Shown here: positions 1 to 10,516 of the stretch, in pieces | Position numbering within the stretch: position 1 is the stretch's first letter | Layout: each line of letters begins with the position of its first letter | Assembly (NCBI GenBank): GCA_002005505.1 | Contig: KV908504.1 | Span: 187,900 to 210,399, forward strand | Length of the DNA stretch: 22,500 nt | Direction: 5' to 3' | Origin: Botryococcus braunii | Lineage: Eukaryota > Chlorophyta > Trebouxiophyceae | Position numbers and translations under genes: made by a program | Notes under the pieces: model-generated | What the model saw: the letters and a program-made list of their open reading frames with translations, nothing else | The model's database searches: none | What the model was told of the DNA's origin: nothing

Positions 1-3000
1 TGAGATGGGTTTAACTATTTTTATTTTTTCCAAAAGATGAGATCTAAGTAACTTTCCTATCCGTGCGGGAGGGCTTTGCTGCAGCTTGTATGGACTTCTC
101 GGTAGTGAGTCCAGGGACGAGATAGGCGCCTAATGGGGCAATGGCTGCTGCTTTTCCGTATCTTGAATTTGGCTTTGAGTAGGAAGTTTCAGTGGACTTA
201 ACCTCGTGTCCTCATGCTTTTACAAAAAATCTTTCTTGTAACCTGTCTCTGTAGCCACTTGAGTGTTGAAATGCATGCTGTCTGATAGAAGGCTTGGTTG
301 CGAATTTGGTTCCAAAATTTGTCAGCAGACTGGTTGGGCATTCGTTCTTGATGGAGTATTTGAGAGTTTTTTAAAGACGGTAAAGGGATCCCTAGGTGTG
401 TCCTGCACATAGCTATAGCAGATGAACTGGAACTCGACTTGCAGGCTGTGTAATAGATCTCTGACTGTGTAACGACTCTAACTTGACCTCACATTTGTTT
501 ACACTGAGTGTTTCGGGCAGTACAATGTCTGTGCAGTATAATGCACTGTGACGCGTTGCCTACACGTTTCCACATGTACACGTGATGCATGCTCGTGCGT
601 TTGCAATTGTCCAAAGAGTGCAGAGCCTGATTAAGATTTTGTCCATCTATACGATTTATCAAATGTCGGCGTATCCTGTATTGCAACCCTTATGGGAACG
701 CAGCGTAATGCAGGAGGGTCGTACTCCAGCCACAACGCGTGGAAAAGTTGGGAAGGGTCATGTTTGTCCATACCCGGCAAAATTTTAACGCCTCGTGAAG
801 GGCCAAGCCCGGTAAACAAGACGTTCAGGCGGTGCAAGCTTAAGCCCCTTTAGCTTTGACACAGTCAGAAGTGGGCAGAACAAGCAAACAATGCCCTTGC
901 AAGGACCAGGATCCAGAACAGCCCAATCTGCCGTCACCTACATGCGTTGTTGCCTGTTCTGTCGAGCTCTACAATTGGCAATTCGCCAGCAATGTCAAAG
1001 AAGAAAGTGTCAGTGCCTGTCCCAGTGCCAATAGCCAGCAATGTTGGGTCCGGGCAGGGCATGTCCGAGGGCACAAGATACTGGCGACATCATAGTCTTC
1101 CGGGCTTGGAGCCGTTCATATAAAATACCCGAAGTGTGGAAGTGCAGGGACGCCTCACCTGCCAAAGGATCACGCAAAAGTCCAGGAATCACGTGAATTG
1201 TCAAAAATTGCGTGGACGTCCAGATATTATGTGCAGTGCAAAGCTGGCCGTGGAAGTACAGGGGCGCTATCACCTGGAAAGGGTCAATGCAGGGCAAAAT
1301 CAAGCCGTACAGACTACCAACACAACTGAACTTGTTATCGTATTAACAGTCTCGGCGCTGTAGACAAGCGCACAGAGGGCACGAACGAGACATGCTGATT
1401 CATCTTGCAGGCACTCATTCCCACGGTCTTGCGAATGCTAGCAATTAGGGGTCATGCATGCCACGCCAAAAAACTGGACCAGGCACATGTCATTCCATCG
1501 CCATCTCGACGTTTCCCGAGCATGACCCGGTGTGAAACAACCCTTCTCGATCTTCACTCCCAGCACAACTCCTCGAAAACGCAAAATTGCCCCTCACTTC
1601 TTGAGACCCATCATCACCGTCTGCCCACCTCACATGCCCTGTCAAACAAATCATTGACAAGCAGTGACTCCCCCATTCGTCCCGTCAGAACAGATCACTC
1701 GATGGCAATGTACTGCGAAGATGCCTAACACCCTCGTGCAATATAATTAGGGTTTTCATGGGCCATAGAACCCAAGCCCTTGAAGCTGTTTTGTATGCGT
1801 ACACCATGCTGCAAGGAGCCAAGAAGTGGACCCGTGTATCGGCCACAGCCCATACAACGGCCAACTTCATGGAAACAGCTTTCTCAACTTTCAATACCCC
1901 AAGACCACCAATGAATGGAGGCGGTTGTCTATTCAAAAAAGTGCCTGAGACGTGACGTCCAACTGTGATTAAGGCAGAGATGACAGTTAAAAATACGCAG
2001 GGAACGCTGCGTCTAAGGGCGCCTGCCGGCGGCATTTATGGGGTTTATATTCATGTTCCCAATAAATTTATTTTGATCAGCACAGTAACTGCCATGTACA
2101 TAACATGGCCTTGAAAACAACTGTCGTGGTGCTGATGTTGAAAATCAGCAACCCAATATCAAGCATCCTCCCTCATGACCTCTTGTTATGGAAAAAATCG
2201 CGACTCCATTTTATACAATAAAGCCTCCCCACCACCTGCAACGCTCCATACAAGACCTTCGCACTGACCGGATAGCAATCTATGACCTGGAGTAAGGGAC
2301 ACGTCCAAGCGCATCAGAAAACTGCGGTTGGGCCTGCACCACGTCCAAGCCAAAAACGGAAGTTCGTATAAAATTGCCTAAAAGAACCACACTCGAAACA
2401 AAACTGCTGAACCTTCCATTTTTTTTTAAACCGTTCCTCAGCATGCAGAAGGCACCGTCGGTGCCAATCTGCGATGCCCAGAGAAACTACATGAAGCTCG
2501 ACACCGTAATGCACTGAATATCACTGAACAACCGGAACTGTGTATGAAATTCGACGGCCTATTCTAGAGTTGGCACTTGGCACCTCATGTCTCGGTGCAC
2601 TGCTGGATTGTGAACACACCGAAAACAAGGCCAAAGACGCTCTGGGCACCTGTTGGGACACACACAGTGTATCTGAAGCTCAATGAAATCACATTCTGCC
2701 TGCCTGTAGATGCCGACAGAAATCATCTACCAGGGACATAAAAAACTCGGCTGGAAATGCAACAGCTCACCTCCTCTCCAAAACTGCTGCAAAAACAGCA
2801 TCCACTTTAAAGAAACACCAGTGCCATACGCCAAGCATGCAAGAGGCCAGGCGCACATCGGGAAACTCTGAATAGAAGCATATACGTCTCTACACTGCAT
2901 GGTCCATACCAAGTGCCAACTCTGAACCTACCCTGCTTGCGCCATGATCAACCCTACACCGAACCAGATCATTATACATAAGAGTTTTGTTTGGAAAACA

Positions 3001-3872
3001 CGCAGTGGTGACCTCCTTCACCATGGAACTGTCTCCCAAAAAAAAATTGGAGGTTTATACACTTCCTTAATCCTCATTTAATACTTGTGACGCATTGCGG
3101 TGACAGGAATACCTCTTCTCGTGACCTATCCCAGCCCCCTTGCACAGCCATTTTGGATAGGACTGTGTAAGAACAAGCATTGGCCGAGATATGACATACG
3201 ATGACTTGAATCACACCATCACCCGACATCAGAACAGACACAGAACCCCGCTCACCAAAAGCTTCTGTAACAATTCCCGAAGCCAGACCGAGGGGACTTA
3301 ACCTCGCAAGGGGCAAGACTCACATGCCATCACCCTCTCTAGAGTGAATGACACAGCATTTCTCGCGCCTGACGAGCGCGCGACAGATATTCTCTCCTCT
3401 TGCCTGCTGCAAAAACCCGCATCAAACACCACCCCGTTGGAACCTCACCAAAATTGACGACCTCATCAGAGTCAGGAACAAGGAGTAGGCAGCATTTTCC
3501 TTGGCCCTGGCACTGTTCCAGGGACCAGAGTGTCTACAACTCAACATCTCCGTCACACTCGATACATCACGCTACTTGTGTTCTTGATCCCTCGCTCCTC
3601 AAAAACATCCCAACAATTGGGGAAAAATCAGGGCCTCACACACCAGGCCACGTGCCTAGGAAGGCATAACAAGACCCACATCGCTCCAATGTCCTTCCGG
3701 ACGCCCAAAAAAAAAATGCTGCTAGGCAGACGGGCTCCTTGCAGTCTCGTGCGGGACTTCCACCCGCAAAAGGACTTTGCGAGCGCCGGACGGGCAGACC
3801 ATAATCGAGTCTGAAAAAGCCGCAACCGACCACGCGCAGGAGCCGGGCCAGTACGCTCAACACTTGTGGGGC
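1..3872. other. No confidently recognised gene (3' flank of START gene)
   Basis: I read all six frames and found no family motif or convincing chain of exons. The longest open stretches are about 90-115 codons and have the low-complexity look of chance frames. Two weak candidates are a minus-strand frame ending at 198 (about 70 codons, rich in Gln, Lys and aromatics) and a plus-strand frame at 1758-1955. Neither has a clear acceptor and donor pair. AATAAA occurs at about 2061 and 2218, but no gene end could be tied to it. An imperfect direct repeat of about 40 bp lies at 1137 and 1251. The part next to 3872 should contain the 3' UTR of the minus-strand START gene. Confidence 0.5.
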
Positions 3873-4261
3873 TCAGGTGCCTATAAAGGCAAGGGCCGCG
3901 ATGATCATGAGGGCCTGACGACGAATTTTAGCCACGCGGCGCATGAGCCGTGAGAGCCGGCCCTTGTGGGTTCGAGCCAGGCTCATCTCGGCCGCCAGTC
4001 GATTCCATTGGTGGTCTGCGGATTGGATGTTGGTTTCCCAACCCTCGTCGCTGTCCCCAGAAGCGCGCGCGTCCCCCAAGAGAGCATCGCTGCTGGAGGC
4101 CGAAGCCAGAGGCATTGCCTCATGGCGCACGCGGGTGTAGGTGCGCAGCGCTGCCTCGTACTTGTTGGTGAAGGCCCACAGCCCCTTCCTGATGGCCAGA
4201 TTGACAAAGCTGGGGCGCGACTTGGCGTCTTCAAAGTAGATCGAGATGAGCTCTGTCGCCC
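3873..4261 (-). CDS. START gene, last exon (C-terminal START helix and hydrophobic tail)
   Basis: The acceptor TGATTGCAG ends at 4262. The exon opens in phase 1, so the G left by the previous exon completes a Gly codon in GATELISIYFEDAK. It encodes the last START strand and helix (FEDAKSRPSFVNLAIRKGLW..., ALRTY). A Ser/Ala/Asp-rich linker follows, then a basic stretch (KGRLSRLMRRVAKIRRQ) and a terminal hydrophobic run ALMIIAALAFIG just before TGA. That run is only about 13 residues, short for a full membrane span. It may be a tail anchor or an amphipathic end. The same frame stays open upstream through part of the intron to 4559, but that portion is Cys- and Gly-rich and unlike the family. 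Confidence 0.8.
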
Positions 4262-6401
4262 CTGCAATCATATCGCCCAGCAGTGTCAATGCATGCACAC
4301 GCTCCACAGACTGTCGGCACACCGCAGACGGCGTTTCGCCCTTTTGCATACCGACATAGGCACAGGGACTGGGATTTGATTGGCCGGAAATAGCCGGAAA
4401 CAGTAGCACGCCCAATTGTGTAAAGCCGTTAGAATTGTCCAGCCTGCTCACACAGCAAAAACACCCACCCCCGCAAAGTGACCCTTCCCTCCGCACGGGG
4501 CCGGCCGCAGCAGCTAAGGCTGCCCCCCAACATACAGCCACTTTTGAAGACAACCCCATTCACGATGCCATTTCCTTCCATAAAAACATTTCCGTTCACT
4601 GCAGAGGATGGCAGGGCATCGCTCACACAAACCAGTCCCTCCCCCCTCATCCCCTCACCCAAACCGTTCTCACCCCCCGATCCCCTCCCCAGCCCATCCC
4701 TCACCCAAACTGTTCTCAACACACACACCCCCCCCCCCCCCAAAACATGGGGGAGGAGAAGGGCATGCGGAAGGGGGATGGAAAGACGAAAGGGCGCGGG
4801 GGCTTCCAGTGTCTTCCAAAACCAAATTGGTGCATCCTTGGAAACTGTTTATTTCTCAAAAGTAATCATCTCAATTTTCGGGGAGGACGAGGAAGACCGC
4901 ACCAGGGTTGGAATATGCTTCACTTTCAGACTAAAGAGTTTCCACGTTTGAGGAAGGCCATACCTTCATGGTGGCCGAGGGCTGAGCGCGCGTCCCTGAT
5001 GAGGTAGCAGGAGATGTAGTCGGTTATGCGGACGTTGCGGCTGTGGTGGGGAGTGTTGGGATGGTCGCAGGCCACACTGATGCAGTAGCATCCCCCATCC
5101 AGCACACGATCCCAGACCCGGCGTGCGTACACGTATTCCCGGTTCACCATTGGCCTTGGCCACTTGGCACTGCAGACCCAGCAAGGGGGGGCTCGACTCA
5201 GACACAGCCTGGGTTGGCCAGACAAAGGCATGCCTTTTGAAATAGATGCATAGCAAAGGAAGGCCGTTGCAGATAGAATCGTAGCCAAGGAAGGCCGTTG
5301 TCGATAGGTTCATAGCAAAGGAAGGCTGTTAAAGATAGATTCATAGCAAAGGAAGGCTGTTGTACATAGATTCATAGCAAAGGAAGGCCGGTGTAGATAG
5401 ATTCAATCAGGAGATCGACTCGCAGCCCCGCAAGATGACAATCCGGCAGGAATAATGCTGAAGGGCGCTGCTCATCACCATGGTCCTCGATGGCGCTGGG
5501 AGCCTTGGGTCCCAACCCCGCCCCCATAATAACCAAGCATAATCGTTGCACGAGGGTAGTAGTAAGCAACTTCAAGAGTGGTAAGGACTAGGACTGGCAT
5601 GGCCAGAAGTGACTCCCATCACAAAAGGGAAAGCCCCTCTTAAAACACGCTCAACCAGGTACTGCCCAAACCCCGTCCCGCCTTGTGCAAAACCCCAACC
5701 ACCGAAGCTGAACGAGTGTACACACACCGGTCCGCACCAGCAAGAAGCCCGGTAAAGCCTTTTTTTCCGCGTGCTTCAGGATTTACACTCTTAACGCTTC
5801 TTAAAAACACCTGACAGTCCTCGCACAAAGCCTTCCTCATTTCACGAGCTTGGTCTTCGCCCGTGCGCGCATGGTTGCGTCATGCGCGTGCGTGTGCCCG
5901 TGCACATGCGTGCATACGTAAGAGCGTCTGCGCGTGTGTGTGTGGGGGGAGGGGGGTTGGGTGGGTGTAGGGGGTGGCCCCATGGAAAGGGGGAGAGGGT
6001 TCTTCTGCAGTGTTGTACCCAATAAGGGGCCTCGTAATCCCACAAGCCACAGAACACACCAGTAATAAGCAACCTCCGAATCGGTAGTGCTGTCGCCACC
6101 AGGCATTGGAATCTCCATGGCTTCCAAGGCGGTGTCATCCCACAAGAATCTGCAGAATCAAGACACCCCAGTCAGTACGTTGTCTCTTCAACATCCTTTG
6201 TTCAACCCTGTTTTTAACGGGAGAGAATAAAAAGGGGCGAAGCCCCCTCCACATGGACCTCATGAAGTACCTCACCATTTAGTATAATTTTGCTGGGCAT
6301 CTTGTGGCAGTTTTCTTGAGCCGAAAAAGTTATCCTTGTGAACAGAAAGGATCCTGGATCCTTGTCTGCCCAGATCCAGTCTCAACAAGAACAACAACAA
6401 C

Positions 6402-6468
<67 letters not shown>

Positions 6469-7886
6469 ACACACACCCACCCACCCAAAAGAACAAACAA
6501 AAAAACCTATAAAAAAACAAAAGCAACTGCAAAAGCAAAACCAAATTGAAAAAAATGTTTCGATGCTAGCCCAGACGCAGAAAGCCGGCACTCACAGTCC
6601 TGCCTCAAGCACACAGAGCCACAGGTCACGAGCTTCACAAGCAGCAGCTTAAAACCACACCCACCCACAACCTTGATCCCTTTTCGCTCATGCCAAGTGT
6701 TCCTTTCTTGATAGGGGGCAAGTATCCCAACCCCCAAAAGTGCTAAACCTCCTCTTGCCCCTGTTTAAAAACCCCTCTGCAAAGCTATTCCAACCCTCGC
6801 TTTATCATGCAACCTTTCCTTCTAATTATTTCTGCTAATGCAGGAAACCACGAAACAACAAAAGACACCTGCCATCGCACCTGGCACGGTCATCCATTTG
6901 AAAAACACGAAGATCGGCTGCAGACATGTTTTCCAGGACAGCATGGGTGCGGTACATGTACAGGCCCCCTCGGAAGGGCCGCCTCCACGCCCAGTAGCTC
7001 AAGGAGTTGGACTTCTCCTCAACAATCAACTCCCAGCCACTCAACTCGCAGCGATCATCCTCGGGTATCCCAAAGACAGAGTCCCGTGTACCCCATGGCC
7101 CTGGAAGCCCTCGCTCTGCCAGAGCCTGCCCAAAGCATAGCCACTCATCAGCACCAGCCAGCAACAGTGCCTGTAAACTGACGTACATGACAGGTCCTAC
7201 TAAGTCGTGGAGTAGTCCTTCACAACCTCGTGCAGCGTGTGCCCCATCGTTCACCCCACAATGCCCATAACAAGACCTCCTCACTCTCAACTCCCAGCGT
7301 GGCCCGAGGGTATGCTTCGAAGACATGGCAGCCACAACAGATTCCTGTCTGCCGCTGCCCTCCTTGCGGATGATAGAAGAAGGGGCCATGCAAAAAGGGA
7401 ATGCGCTTTTAGCCTGTTTCTAACACCCACAGAGTTGAGGCAGCAACAGCGATTGCGCAATGACTATTGCGTGCAGGTCCTATCCTGAATGTCGTCTCCC
7501 TCCCTTCTCTCTCTCCTTTTTGGAATTTTTCCATCCCCCGTCCCCCCCCAAATATTTTGGGGATTTGCGGGGTGGGTGGTGCTGGAAGAGGAGTCGTCAC
7601 CTCAGTACAAGGCTGTTCCCCGAGTGCGGAGGCGAACTGCAGAAGGAATGAATCTGGTACCATGTTCTGGATGCCGACCGGACAACCCCGGTCCAGCCCA
7701 AGCGAGCCCATGGCGGTGTTTGCAACAGGGTCTCCTCCAAAAGGCTTGTCCAAGGCATCCTCAAAGCTTTCCAATGCGTCCGAAGGGGGCGGTCTGCACC
7801 CCAGCAGCCCACTGCAAGCCTTAAGCCCATGACGTCCAGAACGGCAACACTACAGCCCGCATCCTATCTCACCACTATCACCCCTG

Positions 7887-7942
<56 letters not shown>

Positions 7943-9311
7943 GAAAGCAATTCGGATTCTGCCCCAGGAGCTTGAATCCAGAAGCCCTCGTTGACATTGA
8001 ACTCAACAAATCCACGGCACTCTTCATTGTCCACGATAAAAGCTGGCGCACTCCAGGCCGGCCCTGAAAAAGTCAGATTTCCATAGAGTTGGGGTGTTTA
8101 CCGAGCGGCTGCTGCTTGGGCAGATTCCTCCAGACCCTGTAAATCTCCAGCTTCAACCTTATTGTCGAGGTTTGCCGCATCTTCATCGCGAGCTGCCTCT
8201 GACGTGGCTACAGTTTCTGCACAGAGAACACGCGAGTGTCAAATTTCCCATCACGTCAACAGTGAAGGCCTGCCCCATTTCTGTATTGCTTTCCTCCTTC
8301 CACAAAATGCCTTTCCTTCCCTCCATAAAATAATGTAGACATTGTGCGCAAGTAATCCTCCGATCCTTGACCTGCCCCAGTCGCGATTGCTTCCTCCATC
8401 TCCTGATGATTCAATTACGGCAACAGCCATCCTGTACACTCAGATTCAATGTTGATGCGACTGCCAAAGAGGACAGCCTCTTTCGTCATGAACTCCCAAC
8501 TTCTCCTGGGCCCTCTATCTCAGAAAATCCTACGAAATCTCTCCCCCCCCCCGCCCCCCCCACAAAAAGAAGAAGAAAAAGAAGCCGGCCCATGACCCCT
8601 TTCCTGTGACTAGACGTTGAGAGCTCAAACTAAAGGGCTAGGAACTTGGACAGCCTTGTGCACATGAAGAAGCTGGACCTCTCCAACACCCCTCAAAACC
8701 TGGGCAGTCCAATGCAGCCCACGGGCAAGCCGGAAGGGCCAAAAAGTGGGAGGGAGCACACCTCCCTCCTCATCTTCCAACGAAAGCGCCTCGAGGGGGA
8801 AGGGACGGAGCGGCCGGGCTTTGGGTGAGCTCAAGCTGGATCGCCGCATGCGTTCTCCTGATGAAACTGGCCCCGGCACTACGCACACCGAGGCCTCCCC
8901 ATCGCTGCCCATTCGCTCGCATGGCGCGTAGCACACCATCCCCGTGCTGTCCTGCCCTCTGTCTTTCAGCTGTCTGTTCCTGATCTCTGATATAATCCTC
9001 AAGGGAGCAAATGTGGATTGGCTGACAGCTTGGCCTCTGTCATTTTGGTATGCAAAATCCCAGTTCGCTGCTCTACGCCGCTGCCGCTTCCGGTAACCCC
9101 GCTCCAGCATTTCACAGCTCTCCAGATCCTCGAAACTGTGCCGGATGCGGTGCGAAGAGAGGTCGCTCAAGGCGTGGCCCACTAAGAGGCGCCGCCGTTG
9201 GGCTCTTCTCCACACTGCCAAGTGGGTGGGCGGAAGGAGCGCCGACAAAATCTGACCCAACCATGACTCCAGCGACACGATGGGCAATGGCACCTGGGAT
9301 AGCAAACACAC
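3873..9311 (-). CDS. START-domain lipid-binding protein, plant-type with C-terminal hydrophobic tail (8-exon model)
   Basis: The model has minus-strand exons 9311-8762, 8216-8102, about 8050-7940, about 7811-7601, 7125-6881, 6149-6060, 5169-4964 and 4261-3873 (TGA stop at 3875-3873). The last four exons join in phases 2, 2 and 1 without a stop. They give a continuous START domain: GWELIVEE, then YWAWRRPFRGG, QMDDRARFLWDDTAL, KWPRPMVNREYVYARR, VACDHPNTP, FEDAKSRPSF and KGLWAFTNKYEAALRTY. START domains bind and move lipids or sterols in a hydrophobic pocket. The YxAWRRxxxGG block, the KGxW..K..ALR.Y end and the basic and hydrophobic C-terminus resemble plant membrane-anchored START proteins. 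Total length would be about 620-640 residues. The 5' half, including the start codon, is inferred from open frame, splice sites and phase only. The ligand cannot be read from sequence. Confidence 0.72.
4262..4963 (-). other. Intron of START gene, with a C14 run
   Basis: GTATGG follows GAAG at the donor (4963), and the intron ends in GCAG at 4262, 702 bp in all. On the plus strand it is strongly C-rich from about 4620 to 4741, with tandem CCCTCACCC-like stretches and a run of 14 C at 4728-4741. This makes long proline-rich plus-strand frames that I do not regard as genes. Confidence 0.65.
4964..5169 (-). CDS. START gene, exon 7 (core START strands)
   Basis: The acceptor is GGGTCTGCAG (ends 5170) and the donor is GAAG|GTATGG (exon ends 4964). 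The 206-bp exon takes 1 base to finish the split Cys codon, reads 68 codons and leaves 1 base. It encodes AKWPRPMVNREYVYARR, then VWDRVLDGGCYCISVACDHP and the strands that follow. The [KR]-x-P-x-P-M...R[ED]YVYxRR block followed by a DG turn and HPxxP is the most recognisable signature of the START family. This exon alone justifies the assignment. Confidence 0.88.
5170..6059 (-). other. Intron of START gene, carrying the 31-bp minisatellite
   Basis: The donor is ATTACTG|GTGTGT (intron starts at 6059) and the acceptor is GTCTGCAG at 5170, 890 bp in all. Besides the minisatellite it contains a GT/GGGGT-rich stretch at about 5930-6000. No other gene is visible in it. Confidence 0.7.
5242..5405. 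repeat. Minisatellite, about five 31-bp units
   Basis: TAGCAAAGGAAGGCTGTT-type units start at 5251, 5282, 5313, 5344 and 5375, exactly 31 bp apart. They are separated only by the rest of the unit (GTAGATAGATTCA-like), with a few substitutions. There are no unique spacers, so this is a tandem repeat and not a CRISPR array. It lies in an intron of the START gene, about 80 bp upstream (minus strand) of the exon 7 acceptor. Confidence 0.93.
6060..6149 (-). CDS. START gene, exon 6 (WDDTAL block)
   Basis: This is a 90-bp exon between the acceptor TGATTCTGCAG and the donor ACTG|GTGTGT. It takes 1 base to complete an Arg codon (split AG|A), reads 29 codons and leaves 2 bases. It encodes FLWDDTALEAMEIP, a Gly/Asp/Ser/Thr turn, and SEVAYY. 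In START proteins the block R-K-x-WD-x-x-x-x precedes a 'S-E-V-x-Y-W' strand leading into the P-x-P-M motif. The order across exons 5, 6 and 7 reproduces this exactly. Confidence 0.85.
6150..6880 (-). other. Intron of START gene with (CA)n
   Basis: It runs from the donor CCAG|GTGCGA at 6880 to the acceptor TTCTGCAG at 6150, 731 bp in all. It holds a 64-bp (AC)32 tract at 6403-6466, flanked by CCCACA repeats and an A-rich stretch. No gene is seen inside it. Confidence 0.7.
6403..6466. repeat. (AC)32 microsatellite
   Basis: Sixty-four bases of perfect AC dinucleotide, continuing into CCCACACACCCACCCACCC to about 6486. It lies inside an intron of the START gene. Confidence 0.97.
6881..7125 (-). 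CDS. START gene, exon 5 (start of START domain)
   Basis: The donor CCAG|GTGCGA at 6881/6880 leaves 2 bases and joins exon 6 in frame. The exon encodes DDRCELSGWELIVEEKSN, then YWAWRRPFRGGLYMYRTHA and ENMSAADLRVFQMDDRA, the N-terminal part of the START domain. The 5' border is not settled. An acceptor CTTTGGGCAG ending at 7126 and another ending at 7060 (ACCCGAG) both give phase 0, matching the upstream exon that ends at 7601. I took the outer one because its tract is more pyrimidine-rich. The frame is open further, to 7389, but that upstream part is unlike the family. Confidence 0.82.
7601..7811 (-). CDS. START gene, probable exon 4
   Basis: Possible acceptors are GGCTTGCAG (exon from 7811) or GGGTGCAG (exon from 7793), both phase 2. 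The donor is ACTGAG|GTGACG, phase 0, which fits exon 5. It encodes about 64-70 residues including SDALESFEDALDKPFGG and FLLQFASALGEQ. The composition is protein-like and no family is recognised. In plant START proteins this region is a poorly conserved N-terminal extension. The assignment rests on the splice sites, phase and open frame. Confidence 0.5.
7888..7941. repeat. (CA)26 microsatellite
   Basis: A perfect CA tract. On the minus strand it reads (TG)n and begins directly after the candidate exon 3, so it would supply the GT of that exon's splice donor. Confidence 0.97.
7940..8050 (-). CDS. START gene, possible exon 3
   Basis: The open minus-strand stretch encodes APAFIVDNEECRGF then VEFNVNEGFWIQAPG. 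Its composition is that of a folded protein, but I cannot name a family. The borders are uncertain. The acceptor CTGGAG at 8051 matches the phase of exon 2. The stronger acceptor TTTTTCAG at 8064 would need exon 2 to end earlier, at a weaker GTCTGG donor. The 3' end runs into (GT)n, where any of several GT dinucleotides could be the donor and every phase is available. Confidence 0.38.
8102..8216 (-). CDS. START gene, probable exon 2 (acidic segment)
   Basis: The acceptor is TGTTCTCTGTGCAG (ends 8217) and the donor is GCTCG|GTAAAC. The 115-bp exon is 2 + 37 codons + 2 and encodes TVATSEAARDEDAANLDNKV, then EAGDLQGLEESAQAAAA, an acidic and Ala-rich, probably unstructured or helical stretch. Its opening phase (1) matches a GT donor at 8762/8761 in the long open frame upstream. 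The join gives SLEDEEGE-TVATSE, a smooth acidic run. No domain is recognised. Confidence 0.5.
8762..9311 (-). CDS. START gene, possible first exon
   Basis: This is an open frame from ATG at 9311 to a donor GGGAG|GTGTGC at 8762, about 183 codons, phase 1. The N-terminus has a modest hydrophobic stretch (SLESWLGQILSALLPP). An Arg-rich part (WRRAQRRRLL, GYRKRQRRRAANW) and a Ser/Arg/Pro-rich, then acidic tail follow. Plant membrane-anchored START proteins often carry variable basic or acidic N-terminal regions, which fits but is not evidence. The true start may be a later Met or an upstream exon, and part of this frame could be intron. It has no recognised domain. Confidence 0.35.
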
Positions 9312-9866
9312 ACCGAGTCTGCAAATGCAATGCAGGTGCCAGAAAGCGTACTTTCAATGCAGCTCTGGCAAGATGAGGCCTGAGGATCTCGTGTGGTGTT
9401 CCTCGCAACGAGAGCAGACCAGCCTGCACGGAGAAACAGCAGACCAAAAAAAACTCGATCTCACGACACGAGGACATACCATCCATGCGCTGGAGCTGGG
9501 ATCCTTAGTTGTGACCGTAGTTATGGGAACAGGCTGAGGGCTCTGGCTCTTCCCCTGATGGCATCCTGTTCCATACCCAAACCAAGTCACGAATCAACCT
9601 TGCAGCAGAAGACTCAGTCAAACACTCACCCAAACCTACTCGGTATCTCAGCACCTACACTTTGCCTATAAACCACAGACCGAGGAAGACATGAGACCGT
9701 GCAGGAATCAACATCAGTGTGCAAGTGGCATGGTATTGCCCTTTCGATTTATGGCGGTTATGGCTGTCCCCATTCCATTGTGGATAGATCCCAGGCGATG
9801 AACCAGTCCCATCGCATTGCCCATGTTACCACTGTCATTGGCGGAGCCCTGATAAAGCCTCACCAA
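9312..9866. other. No recognised gene (between two minus-strand gene models)
   Basis: The stretch lies between the possible START gene 5' end and the stop codon of the next minus-strand model (9867-9869). It may hold the START gene promoter. A minus-strand frame at about 9715-9840 (NAMGLVHRLGSIHNGMGTAI) looks protein-like but has no convincing splice sites. Confidence 0.35.
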
Positions 9867-10102
9867 TTAGGATGTAATGTAGAACATGCGAGTAGCTGGC
9901 CAGCTGTCCCCCTCCAAGCACAAAGCATAAAATTCCTCCAGCGGCATAGACACATATGTGCAAGCCATACTTCCATCGCTGCGCCCACACAATCCCCATT
10001 TTATCAGAGGTGCTACACACACAATTGACAGCACGCCCCTGAGGGGGAAAAGCATGAAGGCGAAGTGATGCGAAGCGCCAGTGGCAGCTAGATTAACAGC
10101 AA
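9867..10102 (-). CDS. Candidate 3'-terminal exon of a membrane-protein-like gene
   Basis: The acceptor TTTGATCTTGTTACTCACAG ends at 10103, with a good pyrimidine tract. The exon opens in phase 1, reads 77 codons and stops at TAA (9869-9867). It encodes AVNLAATGASHHFAFMLFPL, a hydrophobic RGVLSIVCVAPLI, and the end SMPLEEFYALCLEGDSWP. It joins the exon at 10666-10517 in phase. A second strong acceptor inside it (TTTTCCCCCTCAG, ends at 10046) opens a different frame with its own hydrophobic run (LHICVYAAGGILCFVLGGG) and a donor TTG|GTGAGG. The exact structure is therefore open. I do not recognise the family. Confidence 0.33.
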
Positions 10103-10516
10103 CTGTGAGTAACAAGATCAAATCCAGACCCATGAAAAAGCATGGGGGCCTCTATTTCGAAAGGCCAGAGTGGTCCCACCATTATCAGAGTGGCACTCTC
10201 CAAGACTTCCTCGAATCCAAACCCAAACGGGGACCTGCATACCCCAGGAGAATCTCAGACAAATAATATACCTCACGTGCACTCCAAGTGTGGCTTCATT
10301 TAAAGCACACTGCAAAACGGCGGCCTAACGAGGGATTTGAATTGTCGTCCGAGATAAACATATCTAGCGGGCGACGACGGCGCTGATCTATTGACAAAAC
10401 CAGCCAGCATCTTTCAAAGATTAGCACTTAATCAAAGCCAACCCTATCGTGGGAATGCCACTCCCAACTTGAAGACAAGGAAAGGCGTCCAACGTCAGCG
10501 TGCTTGTCCACCTCAC

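Noticed and set aside
4435..5007. A 190-codon open frame on the plus strand
   Set aside because: It overlaps a START gene exon and its C-rich intron in antisense; its Pro/His/Thr-rich composition comes from the C tracts.
5242..5405. Regular 31-bp repeats that might suggest a CRISPR array
   Set aside because: The units are head to tail without unique spacers, and the context is a eukaryotic intron; it is a minisatellite.
6272..6652. Several open frames through the (AC)n tract, and similar ones at about 11254-11719, 19020-19624, 20876-21594 and 21954-22495
   Set aside because: Dinucleotide repeats stay open in many frames and encode Thr-His, Cys-Val, Ser-Leu or Arg-Glu runs; no gene features surround them.
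6835..7389. Reading the whole 184-codon minus-strand frame as the START protein N-terminus
   Set aside because: Only the part from about 7125 downward looks like the family, and a phase-matched donor at 7601 favours an acceptor inside the frame.
8251..8439. Minus-strand frame starting MAVAVIESSGDGG with a good CAG|GTCAAG donor
   Set aside because: Its phase does not fit the next exon (8216), while the donor at 8762 does; I treat it as intron, though an alternative first exon is not excluded.
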